A stretch of DNA of 64,000 bases. Origin: Candidimonas sp. SYP-B2681. Lineage in GTDB: Bacteria > Pseudomonadota > Gammaproteobacteria > Burkholderiales > Burkholderiaceae_B. Of this stretch, positions 28,316-37,957 are shown one piece after another (within the stretch, counting starts at the first letter, position 1; the number at the start of each line of letters is the position of its first letter). The stretch lies in NCBI RefSeq assembly GCF_003971065.1, contig NZ_RYDV01000002.1, positions 434,001 through 498,000 on the forward strand, given 5' to 3'. The position numbers and the translations under genes were made by a program. The notes beneath the pieces are model-generated. The model ran no database searches, was not told the DNA's origin, and was given only the letters and a program-made list of their open reading frames with translations.

Positions 28316-30196
28316 ATGGTTGATACAACGCAAATGATGGCAACACTGATACAGTGTAGAGTCGCAGGCTCGTCTGACGAGATGCAACATAATGAGAGCG
28401 TGCAAATGCTGGCAAGTTTCCGCAAGGTTTTGCAAGACCAGACCTTAACTCCGTTATATCAACCTATAGTAGATTTGCATTCCGGAAAGTTCATCGGCTA
28501 TGAAGGTCTTATTCGGGGACCGTCCGATTCCCCCTTGCATGCCCCCACCAGGCTGTTCAGCGTTGCCCGTTCGCACGGGCACACAATAGAGCTTGAACGC
28601 CTCTGTCGCAAAATACATATCGATAAGTTTGTCTCGTTGGGGCTGGCCGGAAAACTTTTTTTGAATATGAGTCCGGACGCGCTGATGATGCATTCAGACG
28701 ACATGAGTGTTTCGTCGTTGTTGCCTCCCCAGATTGTGGGGGTCGCACCGGACGGCATAGTTATTGAGCTTACCGAATCCGAAGCAACATCGGATTATTC
28801 ATCGCTACGTCAGGCGGCTTCGGATTACCGAGGACTGGGCTTGCAAATCGCCATTGACGACCTTGGTGAAGGGTTCTCCAGTCTGCGTCTTTGGTCCGAA
28901 CTTCGCCCCGAATACGTGAAGGTAGATAAGTATTTTGTGCAAGGCATCGACAATGACGCGGTCAAGCGTCAGTTCGTTCGCTCCATTTGCGAAATCGCGC
29001 AACAATCGAAATCGACGGTGATCGCCGAAGGAATCGAGACTGAAGCCGAACTCGATGCGGTGCGCAGCCTGGGAATTCAATATGGTCAGGGTTATTTATT
29101 AGGACGGCCGTCCCTGACGCCCGGAGCGGCATTACCTTCGGAGACTCAGCGCTTGCTGACGCCAGAGCGTTCTGCCAAGCGCCCGTTTGCAGAGTCTTAT
29201 AAGGGTATGGGCACGGCGCGCAAGATTCTGCGAACAGTACCTGCTGTGGCTGATTACACCCTTACCAATGATGTCTACGATATTTTCAAGAGGCAGCCCG
29301 AACTGCAGGTGCTGGCGGTGCTGCGCGAGGGTACACCCGTGGGCCTGATTCACAAGCTACGAATGCTGGATCGTTTGGCGCGCCCTTATCACCGTGAACT
29401 TTATGGCAATAAGCCTTGCGATCAATTTATTGAGAATCTGCCACTTATTGTCGACCACAAGACCAGCCTGCAAGATTTAGGACATTTGTTTACCGAGGCT
29501 AATCCGCACCATTTGTCCGACGGTTTCATTATCACCGAACAAGGCCGGTTCATAGGCGTAGGAACCGGTTTCGATCTAATACGCGAAATAACGCAGATGC
29601 AGATCCATGCCGCCCGGTATGCCAATCCGCTTACCCAGTTGCCGGGCAATGTGCCCATTAACGAACACATCGAAGCTCTGTTGCTGAGCGAAGAACCGTT
29701 TGCTGTGTGCTATTGCGATCTTGACCACTTCAAGCCGTTCAACGACCTGTATAGCTACCGCAAAGGAGACGAAGCCATACAGATAACGGCAAGCCTGCTA
29801 CGCCAGTACATTGATTCCAGCATTGATTTTGTCGGCCATATTGGTGGTGACGATTTCATTGTGGTGTTTAAAAGCGAGAATTGGCGCGAGCGCTGCCAAA
29901 AGATTCTGGATCAATTCAATGCGTCAATGGCGCATCTGTACAAATCGGACCATTTAGCCGAAGGTGGCTACATCACCGAAAATCGCCAGGGAGTCGAGGT
30001 TTTTCATAGCCTGATCAGCATCTCCCTGGGCGTCGTGGAAGTTAATATGGCGTTGCCGTATTCCAGTCACCAGATTGCCGAATTTGCCGCTTTAGCCAAG
30101 ACTGAAGCCAAAAAAATTCCAGGCAATTCGCTTTTTGTCGAGCGGCGTTCGCTTTTGGGTGTACCACTTGCGCAGACAAGGCCCGGACTGCAATAA
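28316..30196 (+). CDS. Cyclic-di-GMP protein: EAL-CBS-CBS-GGDEF
   Basis: The product is 626 aa without membrane segments. An EAL phosphodiesterase domain occupies residues about 35-270 with its key residues present: EGL (63-65), Asn117, Glu151, DD (181-182), Lys205, Glu238 and QG (258-259). A CBS pair follows (about 305-430). A GGDEF domain follows (about 435-600) with signature GGDDF (510-514), an accepted variant. Both c-di-GMP turnover directions are thus possible, and the CBS pair may sense an adenine nucleotide. Met23 is an alternative start. It is oriented opposite to gph and rpe, between them. Confidence 0.9.
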   Translation: MVDTTQMMATLIQCRVAGSSDEMQHNESVQMLASFRKVLQDQTLTPLYQPIVDLHSGKFIGYEGLIRGPSDSPLHAPTRLFSVARSHGHTIELERLCRKIHIDKFVSLGLAGKLFLNMSPDALMMHSDDMSVSSLLPPQIVGVAPDGIVIELTESEATSDYSSLRQAASDYRGLGLQIAIDDLGEGFSSLRLWSELRPEYVKVDKYFVQGIDNDAVKRQFVRSICEIAQQSKSTVIAEGIETEAELDAVRSLGIQYGQGYLLGRPSLTPGAALPSETQRLLTPERSAKRPFAESYKGMGTARKILRTVPAVADYTLTNDVYDIFKRQPELQVLAVLREGTPVGLIHKLRMLDRLARPYHRELYGNKPCDQFIENLPLIVDHKTSLQDLGHLFTEANPHHLSDGFIITEQGRFIGVGTGFDLIREITQMQIHAARYANPLTQLPGNVPINEHIEALLLSEEPFAVCYCDLDHFKPFNDLYSYRKGDEAIQITASLLRQYIDSSIDFVGHIGGDDFIVVFKSENWRERCQKILDQFNASMAHLYKSDHLAEGGYITENRQGVEVFHSLISISLGVVEVNMALPYSSHQIAEFAALAKTEAKKIPGNSLFVERRSLLGVPLAQTRPGLQ

Positions 30197-30227
30197 AACG
30201 ATAGCCGGACCTTGTGAAGGCACTTCG

Positions 30228-30929
30228 CTACACTGAAATTGATTCACCCCGCACTATTTCAGAACGTAAGGAATCGATGACGGTTTTATAATCGGGCTTA
30301 CTAAATATAGCGGACCCCGCTACAAATGTGTCGGCGCCGGCCGCCCGTACTTCGGCGATGTTATTGACGTTAATTCCGCCATCGACCTCTATCGCAATGG
30401 GCTGACCTCCGGCCTGGATCCACGCATCGATTTTGCGGCGCGCCTGCCTTAACTTCGGCAAGGTACCGGGTATGAAACTTTGACCGCCAAACCCCGGGTT
30501 GACAGACATGAGCAGGATGATGTCCAGTTTATCCATGACGTAATCCATCCAGTCCAGCGAGGTAGCGGGATTGAAAACCAGGCCAGCCTTGCAGCCGTGG
30601 TCCCTGATCAAGGAAAGTGTACGGTCCGGATGCCGTGACGCTTCCGGGTGGAAAGTAATAATATTGGCGCCTGCCTTGGCAAATTGCGGGATAATGGCAT
30701 CGACGGGTTCGACCATAAGGTGTACGTCAATGGGGGCGTTGGTGTGCGGCCTCAGGGCTGCACAAACCATGGGGCCCATTGTCAGATTGGGCACATAATG
30801 GTTGTCCATTACGTCGAAATGGATCCAGTCGGCCCCCCCGGCGACGACATCTTTGACTTCTTCGCCCAGGCGGGCGAAGTCAGCAGCCAGGAGGCTGGGG
30901 GCAATACGAACAGGTTGAGAAAATGGCAT
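30228..30929 (-). CDS. rpe: Ribulose-phosphate 3-epimerase
   Basis: The product is 233 aa, a TIM-barrel epimerase of the pentose phosphate pathway. Motifs include [38 protein letters not shown] and [12 protein letters not shown], with the metal ligands in HFDVMD and EVDGGIN. It lies divergent from apaG. In related genomes it usually sits directly before gph; here the EAL gene separates them. Confidence 0.95.
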   Translation of the reverse strand: MPFSQPVRIAPSLLAADFARLGEEVKDVVAGGADWIHFDVMDNHYVPNLTMGPMVCAALRPHTNAPIDVHLMVEPVDAIIPQFAKAGANIITFHPEASRHPDRTLSLIRDHGCKAGLVFNPATSLDWMDYVMDKLDIILLMSVNPGFGGQSFIPGTLPKLRQARRKIDAWIQAGGQPIAIEVDGGINVNNIAEVRAAGADTFVAGSAIFSKPDYKTVIDSLRSEIVRGESISV

Positions 30930-31034
30930 TGAAATAGATCAGTTGTTAGCGAAGACCAAAGCAGCAAATATGCCATTATTGCAGGTTAATGCTGACTTAA
31001 ATACTGCAACTACTATTTAATTTGGAACCTGAAC

Positions 31035-31409
31035 ATGAAGCCTTACGATCTAGCAGTTACCGTTACACCGCAATATTTGCCCGAGCAGTCCGAACCTAAC
31101 GAACAGCAGTTTGTGTTCGCCTATACCGTGCGCATCACCAATAAGGGCGAGCACGCCGCACAGGTAATCAGCCGGCACTGGATCATCACTGACGGTGAGC
31201 AGCATACTCAAGAAGTCCGCGGTCTGGGCGTAGTGGGGCAGCAACCCTTGCTTAGCCCGGGCGAAACGTTCGAATACACCAGCGGCTGTCCTTTGCCCAC
31301 ACCTGTTGGTACCATGCGAGGGGTCTATCACTGTGTGGGTGAAAACGGTATTCCGTTCGAAGTGCCAATCCAGGAGTTTGTCCTTGCGATGCCCCGTACA
31401 CTGCATTAA
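31035..31409 (+). CDS. apaG: ApaG/DUF525 protein
   Basis: The product is 124 aa, a single fibronectin-III-like ApaG domain. Typical strings are RITNKGEHAAQVISRHWIITD, VRGLGVVGQQPLLSPGE and FEYTSGCPLPTPVGTMRGVY. The biochemical role is not settled; it is linked to cobalt/magnesium phenotypes in enterics. It opens a plus-strand run apaG-mltA-hydroxylase-dsbC. Confidence 0.92.
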   Translation: MKPYDLAVTVTPQYLPEQSEPNEQQFVFAYTVRITNKGEHAAQVISRHWIITDGEQHTQEVRGLGVVGQQPLLSPGETFEYTSGCPLPTPVGTMRGVYHCVGENGIPFEVPIQEFVLAMPRTLH

Positions 31410-31428
31410 TCCGTAGCCTGGTCACTCT

Positions 31429-32706
31429 ATGAAAAGAATCCTGCTGTCCTCTCTGCTGCTTTCGCTTTTGGCAGCCTGCGGTACCGTTCCACCTTCTCCC
31501 GAAACAGAAACGACAGCTCCCGTAAATATTGCAGAACAACCACTACTTGTACCACCCTTAGAATCTCTGCGTGACACGACTCCGCGTGCTTTGGCGGGCA
31601 AATTCCAAAAGTCGTCCTGGACGGCGCTACCGGGCTGGCGTAGCGACGATCTGAACCACGTCTGGAAAGCTTTTATCAATAACTGCAAAGGACTCATGCG
31701 GCCGGTGTCGGGCTCCCTTGCCATGCAAGCCCGCGCGACCCCCTTGGCATGGCAGCCGGTGTGTGCGGCAGCAGTCCAGTCCGGGCTTACTGCGGATACC
31801 GCCGGCCAGCCAGCCGTTCGCCAATTTCTTGAAGGCCAGCTCCAGCCTTGGCGCCTGCTCGATGGGGCCGGTAAACCCGCACAGGACACCGTCACCGGCT
31901 ACTACGAGCCTTTGGTTCGCGCCTCGCGTAAACGCCAAGGCGATTATCAGTGGCCTTTATACGCAGCCCCCAGTGATCTGCTTACCATAGACTTAGGCGC
32001 CATTTATCCCGAGCTCGCCGGCAAGCGCGTGCGCGGCAAATTAGCGGGTAAGCGAGTCATACCTTACGATACCCGTGCCGAAATCGCTGCCTCAGCACAG
32101 CGCCAGCCGCCGGCTATTGTCTGGGTGAACGATCCCGTCGAGGCTTTCTTCTTGCAAATCCAGGGATCGGGCCGTGCATTGCTCGATAACGGGGAAACCA
32201 TACGACTGGCGTATGCCGACCATAATGGGCGTCCGTATGCCTCGATAGGGCAGTGGCTGGCTAAACAAGGCGAACTGCCTCTGGCCCAGACCTCGATGCA
32301 GAATATCAAGGCATGGGCGCAGCGTAATCCTGGTCGCATCCAGGAAATGCTCAATGCCAATCCTGCAATGGTGTTCTTCAACGAAGAGCCGGTGAAGGAT
32401 CCAGAATTGGGCCCCAAGGGCGCTTATGGCATCCCTTTGATCGGTCAACGGTCCATCGCCGTCGATACCAGTTTCGTGCCTTTGGGTACGCCGGTATTCT
32501 TGTCGACCGACTATCCGGCTTCCAGCACACCGCTTGACCGCCTTGTTTTTGCACAAGATACAGGTGCGGCCATCAAGGGGGCTGCCCGGACCGACTTCTA
32601 CTGGGGCTTCGGCGACGAGGCGGGCGCCCTTGCCGGACGCATGAAGCAAGGCGGCGAGATGTGGGTGTTGTGGCCTAAACAGGCGGGAGCTCCTTCTGCA
32701 AGATGA
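31429..32706 (+). CDS. mltA: Membrane-bound lytic murein transglycosylase A
   Basis: The product is 425 aa. The signal peptide ends in a lipobox LLAAC (Cys17), so it is an outer-membrane lipoprotein. The MltA domain (FYLQ-type region VEAFFLQIQGSGRALLDNG) and the C-terminal 3D domain with catalytic Asp (FAQDTGAAIKGAARTDFYWG) are visible. It cleaves glycan strands with 1,6-anhydro bond formation. It overlaps the next gene by four bases. Confidence 0.93.
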   Translation: MKRILLSSLLLSLLAACGTVPPSPETETTAPVNIAEQPLLVPPLESLRDTTPRALAGKFQKSSWTALPGWRSDDLNHVWKAFINNCKGLMRPVSGSLAMQARATPLAWQPVCAAAVQSGLTADTAGQPAVRQFLEGQLQPWRLLDGAGKPAQDTVTGYYEPLVRASRKRQGDYQWPLYAAPSDLLTIDLGAIYPELAGKRVRGKLAGKRVIPYDTRAEIAASAQRQPPAIVWVNDPVEAFFLQIQGSGRALLDNGETIRLAYADHNGRPYASIGQWLAKQGELPLAQTSMQNIKAWAQRNPGRIQEMLNANPAMVFFNEEPVKDPELGPKGAYGIPLIGQRSIAVDTSFVPLGTPVFLSTDYPASSTPLDRLVFAQDTGAAIKGAARTDFYWGFGDEAGALAGRMKQGGEMWVLWPKQAGAPSAR

Positions 32707-33875
32707 ATAAAGATTCCATATTGGTTTGTGGCAGCGGGATTGCGGGTTTGGCCGCTACGCTGGGTTTGGTCAAGGCAGGTTTTGACGTGGCGCTTATTGG
32801 CCCCCATGTGGCCCCGACCGGCGGCGAACCCGATCTCTATTGTCCACGCGTATATGCCATTTCGACCGCCAGTCAGGCCTTTTTAAGCCGGCTGGGGGTA
32901 TGGAAAATGATGGATTCGCGTCGCCTCACGCCGGTAGAAACCATGGAAATCTATGGCGATGCCAGCGGGACGCTTACCTTGCACGCTTGGCAAGCCGCCC
33001 AGACAGCCTTGGCCTGGATCGTCGAATCCAGCGAAATTGAACGTGCGCTGCAACAGGCGGTCCAAATTTATGGCGTTACGTGGCACCCTGAAAGGTTTCA
33101 GAGCCTCGAGTCCAATATGGTATTTACCGATAGTGGCCGTGCACTAAAAGCCGATTTGCTGGTAGGTGCCGACGGGGCGCAGTCGCAAGTGCGGGGGGCT
33201 GCGGGCATTCGTCACGGCTCTAAACCCTATGGCGATATGGGCTTGGTAGTGCATCTTGATGCTGAATTGCCCCATCAGAACGTCGCGCTGCAGTGGTTCA
33301 CCGGAGACTCAATTCTGGCACTGTTGCCTTTGCCGGATACGGCTGCCGGCCACCAGGTCTCTATGGTGTGGTCCATGTCAGAACCCATGGCAAACGAGCT
33401 CATGGCCATGCCCGAGCTTCAGCGCAACACCGCGCTCGAGGTCCGGTTGGAAGCGGCTACCGGCGGACGGCTTGGACGGCTTAAGGTACGTAGTCCGGCT
33501 TTTGCTTTCCCCTTGTTTCTCGAGCATAGCGACATGGTTGCTCCGGGTGTGGCACTTGTCAGCGACGCCGCACATCGAGTCCATCCGCTCGCCGGTCAGG
33601 GACTTAATCTCGGTTTGGCCGATGTGGAAGAGCTGGTGCGCGTTCTGTCTGCTAAAGAGCCCTACCGAAAGGCGGGAGATCTGCGAGTGCTGCATCGTTA
33701 TCGGCGCGCCAGAGTCGAGCCCATCATGGCCATGCGCATGGCTACCGATGGTTTGCATCGCTTGTTTTCAACCCATGCGGCACCCGTTGTCTGGGCACGT
33801 AATATCGGAATGCAGTGCGCTGACCATCTACCGTTTATCAAGCGTTTACTTATCGGGGGCGCTTCGGGCCAATAA
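32703..33875 (+). CDS. UbiH/UbiF/COQ6-family FAD-dependent hydroxylase
   Basis: The product is 390 aa. It has the Rossmann FAD motif (CGSGIAGLAATLGLVKAG), the mid-protein GADGAQSQVR (DG motif) and the C-terminal SDAAHRVHPLAGQGLNLGLADVEEL. These place it among ubiquinone-biosynthesis aromatic hydroxylases. Which ring position it hydroxylates is not readable from sequence. It is coupled to mltA by an ATGA overlap and followed by dsbC. Confidence 0.87.
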   Translation: MNKDSILVCGSGIAGLAATLGLVKAGFDVALIGPHVAPTGGEPDLYCPRVYAISTASQAFLSRLGVWKMMDSRRLTPVETMEIYGDASGTLTLHAWQAAQTALAWIVESSEIERALQQAVQIYGVTWHPERFQSLESNMVFTDSGRALKADLLVGADGAQSQVRGAAGIRHGSKPYGDMGLVVHLDAELPHQNVALQWFTGDSILALLPLPDTAAGHQVSMVWSMSEPMANELMAMPELQRNTALEVRLEAATGGRLGRLKVRSPAFAFPLFLEHSDMVAPGVALVSDAAHRVHPLAGQGLNLGLADVEELVRVLSAKEPYRKAGDLRVLHRYRRARVEPIMAMRMATDGLHRLFSTHAAPVVWARNIGMQCADHLPFIKRLLIGGASGQ

Positions 33876-33938
33876 GGTAGCGGCTGTGCACCGACAGCCA
33901 GCGTTCCATTCGGGATCAAATCTTAATCAGGAGCAGTT

Positions 33939-34706
33939 ATGCGTTTTTTTCTACAGGGTTTGCTAGCCACTGTCGTGCTTGCCAGTTTGCCTTTTATTAA
34001 CGGCGCGGGGCAGGCACAAGTGTTGTCGACGCGTGGAAGCGATGCTGCGGCTTCGAAGCAAGTAGTGTCTACCGAGAGCGTACGCAAAGGTTTTGCTGAA
34101 CGCTTTCCCGGAATTGATATTGCTGATGTTCGTCCCACTCCATTCCCGGATCTTTTTGAAATCCAGGTCGGTATGGACCTGTTGTATACCGACGCCAAGG
34201 TGGACTATATATTGCAGGGCTCTTTGGTAAATGCCAAGACACGCGAAGATCTGACGGCGCAGCGCCTCGAGAAACTTTCGCAAGTGTCGTTTGATGCGTT
34301 ACCGCTGGAACTTGCCATCAAGCAGGTAAAGGGCGATGGCAAACGCAAGATGGCGGTGTTCGAGGATCCCAATTGCGGATACTGCAAACGTCTGCATCAA
34401 ACGTTGAGCCAGGTTGATAACACCACGGTGTACACCTTTCTGTTGCCCATTCTGTCGCCCGATTCGGAAGTGAAGGCGCGCAATATCTGGTGCGCAAAAG
34501 ACCAGGCCGCAACATGGCGCGCGTGGATGCTCGAGGGCAAGACGCCGCCCGAAGCGCAATGCGAGACTCCGGTGGAAACCGTGCTGGCTCTTGGCAAGAA
34601 AATGATGGTGCAGGGAACTCCGGCAATTGTGTTCGCCGACAGCAGTCGCGTCAATGGTGCATTACCATTGGCCGACCTGAAGAAAAAACTCGACGCCTTA
34701 AATTAG
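33939..34706 (+). CDS. dsbC: Thiol:disulfide interchange protein DsbC-like
   Basis: The product is 255 aa. A signal peptide (ending GAGQAQ) is followed by a dimerisation domain and a thioredoxin fold with the active site CGYC (DPNCGYCKRLH). The cis-Pro loop reads GTPAIV. It isomerises wrong disulfides in the periplasm; the CGYC pair is the one found in DsbC. It ends just before a LysR gene on the same strand. Confidence 0.92.
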   Translation: MRFFLQGLLATVVLASLPFINGAGQAQVLSTRGSDAAASKQVVSTESVRKGFAERFPGIDIADVRPTPFPDLFEIQVGMDLLYTDAKVDYILQGSLVNAKTREDLTAQRLEKLSQVSFDALPLELAIKQVKGDGKRKMAVFEDPNCGYCKRLHQTLSQVDNTTVYTFLLPILSPDSEVKARNIWCAKDQAATWRAWMLEGKTPPEAQCETPVETVLALGKKMMVQGTPAIVFADSSRVNGALPLADLKKKLDALN

Positions 34707-34743
34707 TGCTACGAGCCTGGCTGGCGCCTACCGCCTTTTCCCT

Positions 34744-35649
34744 ATGAACATTGCCCGATTCGATCTTGTTACGCTCTTGCTGTTCATATCCGTAGCTCGT
34801 CAAGGCAGCATCTCGGCAGGAGCCAGGCAATCTCATATGGCGGTGGGGGCTGCCAGCAAACGTATCTCAGATGTCGAGGCGGCGCTGGGCACATCTTTGC
34901 TGTATCGCCATGCCACTGGCGTCGAGCTGACCGAAGCAGGTCAAGCTTTTTTGCATCATTCCCTTCGAGTTGCTCAAGAAATGGAGCAGATGGCGAGCGC
35001 CTTATCCGATTATGCCTTCGGCGTGAAAGGACATGTTCGTTTGGCGGCCAACACTTCCGCGATCACTCAGTTTCTGGCCGACGACCTGGCCGCATTCATG
35101 CGTGCTCACCCAGCGATCCGAATCAGCATGAGGGAAGAGAACAGCATGCGGATCGTCAAGGCTGTTATCGATAACGAAGCTGACTTGGGGATTTTTGCTG
35201 ACCGCACGCATTGCGGTGGGCTGATCACCTCTCTTTACCGCTACGACGATCTGGTGCTGATGGTGCCTCCCAATCATCCGCTTGCGATTTATCAGCAAAT
35301 TAGTTTCGCCGAGACGCTGTCCTATGATTACATCGGCCTGTCAGAAAAAACCTCGCTTGCCATGCGTCTTAAAGATGAGAGCGAGCGCCTGGGCAAGCCA
35401 TTGAAACTACGCATCCAGGTCCGAGGTTTCGACTCTATTTGCCGCATGGCCGTCGCCACGCAGTGTATTGGAATTTTGCCCAGGCTGGCAGCGGCGCCCC
35501 ATGCGCGTTCAATGCAATTTACGCTGATTCCTCTGACCGACGCCTGGGCGCGTCGCAAGCTCCTGATCGGCATAAGGGATCCAGACGCTCTCAATGCGGC
35601 AGCCCGGCTGTTGCTTGGCCATCTGCAGCGCCAGCCATCTGACAGCTGA
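34744..35649 (+). CDS. LysR-family transcriptional regulator
   Basis: The product is 301 aa with an N-terminal helix-turn-helix (about residues 5-65, SISAGARQSHMAVGAASKRISDVEAALG) and a substrate-binding domain. It is immediately upstream of, and codirectional with, the CaiB/HMG-CoA-lyase/Bug cluster. It probably regulates that cluster; the effector is unknown. The 123-bp gap to the CoA-transferase gene is where its target site would be expected. Confidence 0.88.
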   Translation: MNIARFDLVTLLLFISVARQGSISAGARQSHMAVGAASKRISDVEAALGTSLLYRHATGVELTEAGQAFLHHSLRVAQEMEQMASALSDYAFGVKGHVRLAANTSAITQFLADDLAAFMRAHPAIRISMREENSMRIVKAVIDNEADLGIFADRTHCGGLITSLYRYDDLVLMVPPNHPLAIYQQISFAETLSYDYIGLSEKTSLAMRLKDESERLGKPLKLRIQVRGFDSICRMAVATQCIGILPRLAAAPHARSMQFTLIPLTDAWARRKLLIGIRDPDALNAAARLLLGHLQRQPSDS

Positions 35650-35772
35650 GGCTTACGTTTTAGGCAAGACCCTTCGTGTTCCGTGATACCTGGCTTGCCG
35701 CAATAGTCATGGCGGTCGGATACCATCGAGTGGCATACTCAGAGTGAATTAAGTCATGCTGAAGGATAGCTT

Positions 35773-36969
35773 ATGTCGCATCAAATTCTTGCCGGGATCC
35801 GGGTCCTGGAACTTGGCCAATTAATCGCGGGACCCTTCGCTGCCAAGACCCTGGCTGATTTCGGAGCCCGCGTCATCAAGGTCGAGCCACCCGGTCAGGG
35901 CGATCCGCTACGCAAGTGGAGGATGCTGCATGAAGGCACCTCGGTCTGGTGGGAGGCACAGTCGCGCAGTAAAGAATCGGTTTGCATCGATATGCGACAG
36001 CCAGAAGGTCAGGAACTGGTACGCACGCTGGCCGCGCAAGCCGATGTACTGATCGAAAACTTCCGGCCTGGCACAATGGAAAAGTGGGGACTGTCGTGGG
36101 AGACCCTGCACGAACTTAATCCCCGTCTCATTATGCTGCGCGTATCGGGCTATGGGCAAACGGGACCGAAACGCCTGGAACCCGGCTTTGCCGCGATAGC
36201 CGAGGCCATGGGTGGGCTGCGTTATCTTAACGGCGAGCCGGGCCGCGCGCCCGTACGCGCCGGGCTTTCCTTGGGCGATACGATCGCCGGACTGCACGGA
36301 GCCATTGGTGTGCTTTTAGCCCTGTATCAGCGAGACGCTCGCGGGGGTCAGGGGCAAGTCATCGATACATCGCTTTACGAGAGTATTTTCAACCTCACGG
36401 AAAGCCTGCTGCCGGAGTACTCGGTGTTTGGCGCCGTGCGTGAACCGGCAGGCGCATCGTTGCCGGGTATTGCGCCGTCCAGTGCCTACCAGTGTGCCGG
36501 CGGCGTGTACGTATTGATAGCCGGCAACGGCGATGGAATCTTCCAGCGATTCATGCGCCGCATCGGTCGCGACGACCTTGCCGACAATCCCGACCTTGCG
36601 CATAACGATGGCCGCGTCGCTCAGGTTCAAATGATAGACAACGCCATCGGTGAATGGACGTCCAGCCGTGATATCGAAAGCGTGCTGGCGGCCATGAAAG
36701 AAGCCGATGTGCCGTCAGGGCGGATTTATAACGTGCGCGATATCGCGGAAGACCCGCACTATAAAGCGCGTAACGCCATCTCCCGGGTCCGTAGCGCAAG
36801 CGGAATCGACGTTGATATGCCTGGAGTGGTTCCGTTGCTGTCGGAGAACCCGGGTGCCATCCAGCACCGTGCGCCGCAGCTTGGCGAACATACCGCGTCC
36901 GTGCTCGAAGAGGCCGGAGTGGATCCATCTCATCTGGAAATATTGGGCAAGAAAGGAGTCATATCATGA
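35773..36969 (+). CDS. Family III (CaiB/BaiF) CoA-transferase
   Basis: The product is 398 aa. It shows the family hallmarks: RVLELGQLIAGPFAAKTLADFGARVIKVEPPGQGDPLR, with the catalytic Asp expected in the SLGDTIAGLHG region. It moves CoA between carboxylic acids, for example from succinyl-CoA. It overlaps the lyase gene by four bases, so the pair is likely to activate a hydroxy-dicarboxylate or similar acid and then cleave it. Confidence 0.9.
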   Translation: MSHQILAGIRVLELGQLIAGPFAAKTLADFGARVIKVEPPGQGDPLRKWRMLHEGTSVWWEAQSRSKESVCIDMRQPEGQELVRTLAAQADVLIENFRPGTMEKWGLSWETLHELNPRLIMLRVSGYGQTGPKRLEPGFAAIAEAMGGLRYLNGEPGRAPVRAGLSLGDTIAGLHGAIGVLLALYQRDARGGQGQVIDTSLYESIFNLTESLLPEYSVFGAVREPAGASLPGIAPSSAYQCAGGVYVLIAGNGDGIFQRFMRRIGRDDLADNPDLAHNDGRVAQVQMIDNAIGEWTSSRDIESVLAAMKEADVPSGRIYNVRDIAEDPHYKARNAISRVRSASGIDVDMPGVVPLLSENPGAIQHRAPQLGEHTASVLEEAGVDPSHLEILGKKGVIS

Positions 36970-37901
36970 AACGTGGCGCAGAGCAGATTGAAATCAATGA
37001 AGTTGCCCCTCGCGACGGACTGCAGATCGAGGCCGCGCAGGTAACTACCGACGCCAAAGTCGATTTCGTCGACGCCTTGTCGGCCTGTGGTTTTGCCCGC
37101 ATAGAAGTCAGCAGTTTTACTTCGCCCAAGGCCATCCCGGCATTGGCCGATGCCGAAGCGGTCATGCAGCGCATCGTACGGGTGCCCGGTGTGATCTATA
37201 CCGCACTCGTGCCTAATTTGCGCGGATTGCAGCGTGCTCTGGAATCGGGTGTGGACGAATTGAACTTGGTGATGTCGGTCAGCGAAACTCACAACCGCGC
37301 GAATCTGCGCATGAGCCGGGAAGCGTCACAGGCGCAATTGCTGGCAATCATCGAGCAGGCCAATAAAGTAGGGGTGCCGTGTAACGTGTCGCTGTCGACG
37401 GTGTTTGGCTGTCCCTTTGAAGGCGACATCGCGGTCGACGAGGTCATGCGTCTGGCGTCGACGTTTGTCGATGCAGGGGCTCGTGGAATTACATTATGCG
37501 ATACCACCGGCATGGCGTATCCCAACCAAGTCGCGTCGTTATGCGAAGAAGTATTGCATGCGCTACCCCAAGCCGGCTTGACCATACATCTGCACAACAC
37601 GCGTGGCATGGCGCTGGCAAATGCCGTCGCAGCCTGGCAAAGCGGTGTCACAAGATTCGATGCCGCTGCCGGAGGCCTGGGCGGCTGTCCGTACGCGCCC
37701 GGGGCCAGTGGAAATGTCAATACGGAAGAGTTGGTACACATGTTTGAGTGCATGGGTGTCGCAACCGGCGTCTCGCTGGATCGGCTGCTAGCGATTGTTT
37801 CGACATTGCCGCAATTGGTACAGCGCGACTTCACGCCGGTACTTCTTGCCGCGGGCCCCCGCTTGAAATTGCACCCCGCGCCCGCGGAAATCGCTTTCTG
37901 A
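36966..37901 (+). CDS. HMG-CoA lyase-like aldol lyase
   Basis: The product is 311 aa, a DRE-TIM metallolyase. It has NEVAPRDGLQIE with the metal-binding Asp, EVSSFTSPKAIP, the HLHNTRG metal ligands and GGLGGCPYAPGASGN with the catalytic Cys loop. Relatives cleave hydroxymethylglutaryl-CoA or similar 3-hydroxyacyl-CoAs such as citramalyl-CoA. Coupling to a CoA-transferase and a Bug receptor suggests a substrate taken up from outside; the exact acid is unknown. Confidence 0.88.
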   Translation: MKRGAEQIEINEVAPRDGLQIEAAQVTTDAKVDFVDALSACGFARIEVSSFTSPKAIPALADAEAVMQRIVRVPGVIYTALVPNLRGLQRALESGVDELNLVMSVSETHNRANLRMSREASQAQLLAIIEQANKVGVPCNVSLSTVFGCPFEGDIAVDEVMRLASTFVDAGARGITLCDTTGMAYPNQVASLCEEVLHALPQAGLTIHLHNTRGMALANAVAAWQSGVTRFDAAAGGLGGCPYAPGASGNVNTEELVHMFECMGVATGVSLDRLLAIVSTLPQLVQRDFTPVLLAAGPRLKLHPAPAEIAF

Positions 37902-37957
37902 CTGGCGGGCGTTCGCGCCCGCCAAGACGTTTATTTGTTTAACCCGAGGAGACTGCT

